Assembly: GCA_029260825.1 (NCBI GenBank)
Contig: JAJDCM010000206.1
Span: 1-33,309 of the forward strand
DNA: 33,309 nucleotides
Origin: Planctomycetota bacterium
GTDB taxonomy: Bacteria; Planctomycetota; JACOTG01; JAJDCM01
Reading direction: 5' to 3'
The position numbers and the translations under genes are program-made. The notes below the pieces were generated by a model. The model did not search any database. It was not told the DNA's origin and was given only the letters and a program-made list of their open reading frames with translations. The stretch's first letter is position 1; each line of letters begins with the position of its first letter. Shown piece by piece: positions 31,560-33,309 of this stretch.

Positions 31560-33268
31560 ATCTCCGAACCTTATTCGCAACCTTTGTCATCCTGGTTTCC
31601 TTGCCCCCCGAAGTACAGGGAGTCGAGGGAGAGCAAACCCTCAGACTCCACGTGAGCTCCACCGGAGACGACGGGTCGGTTCTCATCTCCAAGGGAGAGG
31701 ACGACGGACTGGCGACTGGCGATTCAATCCTCTTTCGCCCCCGGATCGTGGTGGTGATTGACCCCGAAGGAGCCGACGGAATGACGCCGGGAGACCGAGT
31801 CCTTCTTCATCCCCAGGAAGACACGGAGTATCAAGGAACGGTGACGGAGATCTCGAAGCGAACGGCAAGGGTTACCATGACGATGACCAGCTATGTCCCT
31901 GCCCCCGGCTCCCGAGGGATCGCGGTCATCCCCGGCGATCGAGTCATTCTGGAGCGCGAAGACTCATCCGACGACGACTGGGGATACGAAGACGATCCCT
32001 GGTCTCCCGGAATGCCTCTGCTGGCCCAGGTAAAACCGGTCCGTCCCGAGGAGCGGGGGATGCAGATCAGCGGTCGCTATTATCTCAGCGCGGACCTGAA
32101 CCTGACCACCGTTCGGAGTCAATCGGACACGTTCGTTCGGGCCGGGACCGATTTGCGCGTCGAGAATCCACTCGGAAAGGGTGGCGCCCTTCGCTTCGAC
32201 GGAGAGATCAACTTTCGCTCGGAGGAGGATCGTCAGGAAAGAGACGAGGACGACCTGGATTTTCGATTGGATCGGCTTTCCTACGCGATCGGTGGCACTC
32301 GATTCTCCCCGCAGCGATGGGAGATCGGGCGCTTCTTACAATACGGAATGCCTGAATTCGGATTGCTGGACGGAGTCGAGTATGTCAGGCGCCGGGAGAA
32401 TGGAGACCGATTCGGGGCAAGCCTCGGTTACCTCCCCGAACCCGACGGGAACCAGAAGACCGGTGACGACCTTGCCGTTTCCATCTTCTATGAGTACGTT
32501 GCCGACGATGCGGAAGAATTCACCTTCGGAGCCGGATTTCAAAAGACGTTCCACGATGCCAAACGAGACCGGGACCTCCTCGTCACGAAGCTTCGCTACC
32601 TTCCGGCGGAGGGGTGGGATTTTAACGGTACGGTCTGGGTTGACTTCTACACCAACAGTGACCGGGCCAAGGATTCCGATGTGGAGATCACTCAGGCCTA
32701 TCTTTCCTCGAGCCGGACCTGGTCGAGCGGTAGGGGCATCGACATCGGGTATCGCCGGGTCCGATTCCCGGAACTTCTCCGGAGAGAGTTCACCCCCATC
32801 ACGCTGCGAGCGCTTGCAAAAAATCACTACGACCGCATCTGGGCATCCTTCTTTTCCTGGGCCACGGATCGGCATCGAATCCATGGTGAGGTGGGCGCGT
32901 TCACCGACGAGGATGAGTCGGGAGGGGACGGGGAATTCGGCATCGAGACCCGGGATATTTTCTTCAAAGACAGCCTCACGGATGTGACCATTTTCGGTGG
33001 CAAGTCCCCTTTTGAAACACTCTTAGGTGGCCGCGCTTCACTCGGTCACTCCTACGATGGGGGCCGCTGGAACCTCATCTACGAGATCGCCGATCATGAC
33101 TGGCAACATTTCTCGGAGAATCGAAACGACCTCCTTCAACACCGGCTTCGCGGCGAGCTGGATCTCTACTTCGAATCCAGTTTGACCCTTTCTTTTTACG
33201 GCCAAGGCAGCTTTTTTGACGATGATCAGTTGCTGTCCTTGGGGTTCTTTCTTCAGAAGTCCTTTTGA
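31556..33268 (+). CDS. Outer-membrane beta-barrel protein coupled to the multihaem cytochrome
   Basis: The protein of 570 residues has a signal peptide (FATFVILVSLP, cleavage near VQG). A periplasmic part of about 150 residues has three similar GD motifs (TGDSILFRP, PGDRVLLHP, PGDRVILER), and then a series of amphipathic strands ends in a C-terminal Phe (FFLQKSF). TTG at 31556 overlaps the cytochrome stop as TTGA and has AGGGG six bases upstream; the longer reading from 31505 would lie inside the cytochrome gene and spoil the signal peptide. I see no clear match to MtrB/PioB, but size and coupling to a 23-haem cytochrome suggest the barrel of a porin-cytochrome conduit. Confidence 0.82.
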   Translation: MNLRTLFATFVILVSLPPEVQGVEGEQTLRLHVSSTGDDGSVLISKGEDDGLATGDSILFRPRIVVVIDPEGADGMTPGDRVLLHPQEDTEYQGTVTEISKRTARVTMTMTSYVPAPGSRGIAVIPGDRVILEREDSSDDDWGYEDDPWSPGMPLLAQVKPVRPEERGMQISGRYYLSADLNLTTVRSQSDTFVRAGTDLRVENPLGKGGALRFDGEINFRSEEDRQERDEDDLDFRLDRLSYAIGGTRFSPQRWEIGRFLQYGMPEFGLLDGVEYVRRRENGDRFGASLGYLPEPDGNQKTGDDLAVSIFYEYVADDAEEFTFGAGFQKTFHDAKRDRDLLVTKLRYLPAEGWDFNGTVWVDFYTNSDRAKDSDVEITQAYLSSSRTWSSGRGIDIGYRRVRFPELLRREFTPITLRALAKNHYDRIWASFFSWATDRHRIHGEVGAFTDEDESGGDGEFGIETRDIFFKDSLTDVTIFGGKSPFETLLGGRASLGHSYDGGRWNLIYEIADHDWQHFSENRNDLLQHRLRGELDLYFESSLTLSFYGQGSFFDDDQLLSLGFFLQKSF

Positions 33269-33309
33269 TGGTGGGTTTCATGTCCATCCGCACTCGAAAA
33301 ATCTGGATC
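33268..33309 (+). CDS. Start of a further gene (cut by right edge)
   Basis: An ATG overlaps the barrel stop as TGATG, and a second in-frame ATG lies at 33280 after GGTGGG. The visible residues are basic and then hydrophobic (SIRTRKIWI), as at the start of a signal peptide or membrane protein. Nothing more can be said. Confidence 0.4.
   Translation, partial: MVGFMSIRTRKIWI

Overview
The window comes from a Gram-negative (diderm) bacterium: it encodes a LolA-like carrier, an LpxL/HtrB-like acyltransferase, at least four probable lipoproteins and two outer-membrane beta-barrels. Base composition looks moderately GC-rich and even, with no tRNA, rRNA, IS element or CRISPR seen. TTG and GTG starts are common. 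A 23-haem cytochrome, a large secreted protease with accessory beta domains, and an unfamiliar peptide-type gene set suggest an environmental, possibly uncultured lineage. I cannot assign a phylum from sequence alone.

Region 1 (1-13,903) is an aryl-polyene-like acyl/polyketide biosynthesis locus. It holds a ketoacyl synthase (cut by the left edge), an acyl carrier protein, an acyl-activating ligase, a COG4648-type membrane protein, a LolA-like carrier, an MMPL/RND exporter, a DUF3261-type lipoprotein, a halogenase-like flavoprotein and a COG4261/LpxL-like acyltransferase. A second unit on the minus strand adds another ACP, a condensation-domain-like acyltransferase, a second flavoprotein and a second ligase, downstream of a recognisable sigma70-type promoter. 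The likely flow is activation of a starter acid, extension on ACPs, tailoring by the flavoproteins, transfer to a lipid or other acceptor, and export to the outer membrane.

Region 2 (13,950-17,696) has a lipobox-bearing Omp85-like barrel protein. Divergent from it are a B12-type radical SAM enzyme and a small lipoprotein, closed by a strong intrinsic terminator.

Region 3 (17,711-23,444) is a minus-strand operon: an S51 (cyanophycinase-like) hydrolase, an enterochelin-esterase-like hydrolase, an ATP-grasp ligase, a second esterase, and then a HAL2/CysQ-type nucleotidase. I know of no described pathway with this combination, and it is one of the two best candidates for an undescribed system. 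Its upstream region carries a roughly 170-base nested inverted repeat whose arm differences are mostly G-U compatible on the minus strand.

Region 4 (23,445-33,309) starts with a secreted trypsin-like protease and a terminator. An apparent four-gene electron-transfer operon follows: a DUF2959-type lipoprotein, a ferredoxin/FAD/haem-b-like membrane oxidoreductase, a 23-haem cytochrome c and an outer-membrane barrel. The layout is what an extracellular electron-transfer conduit would need, and it is the second strong candidate. A further gene begins at the right edge.
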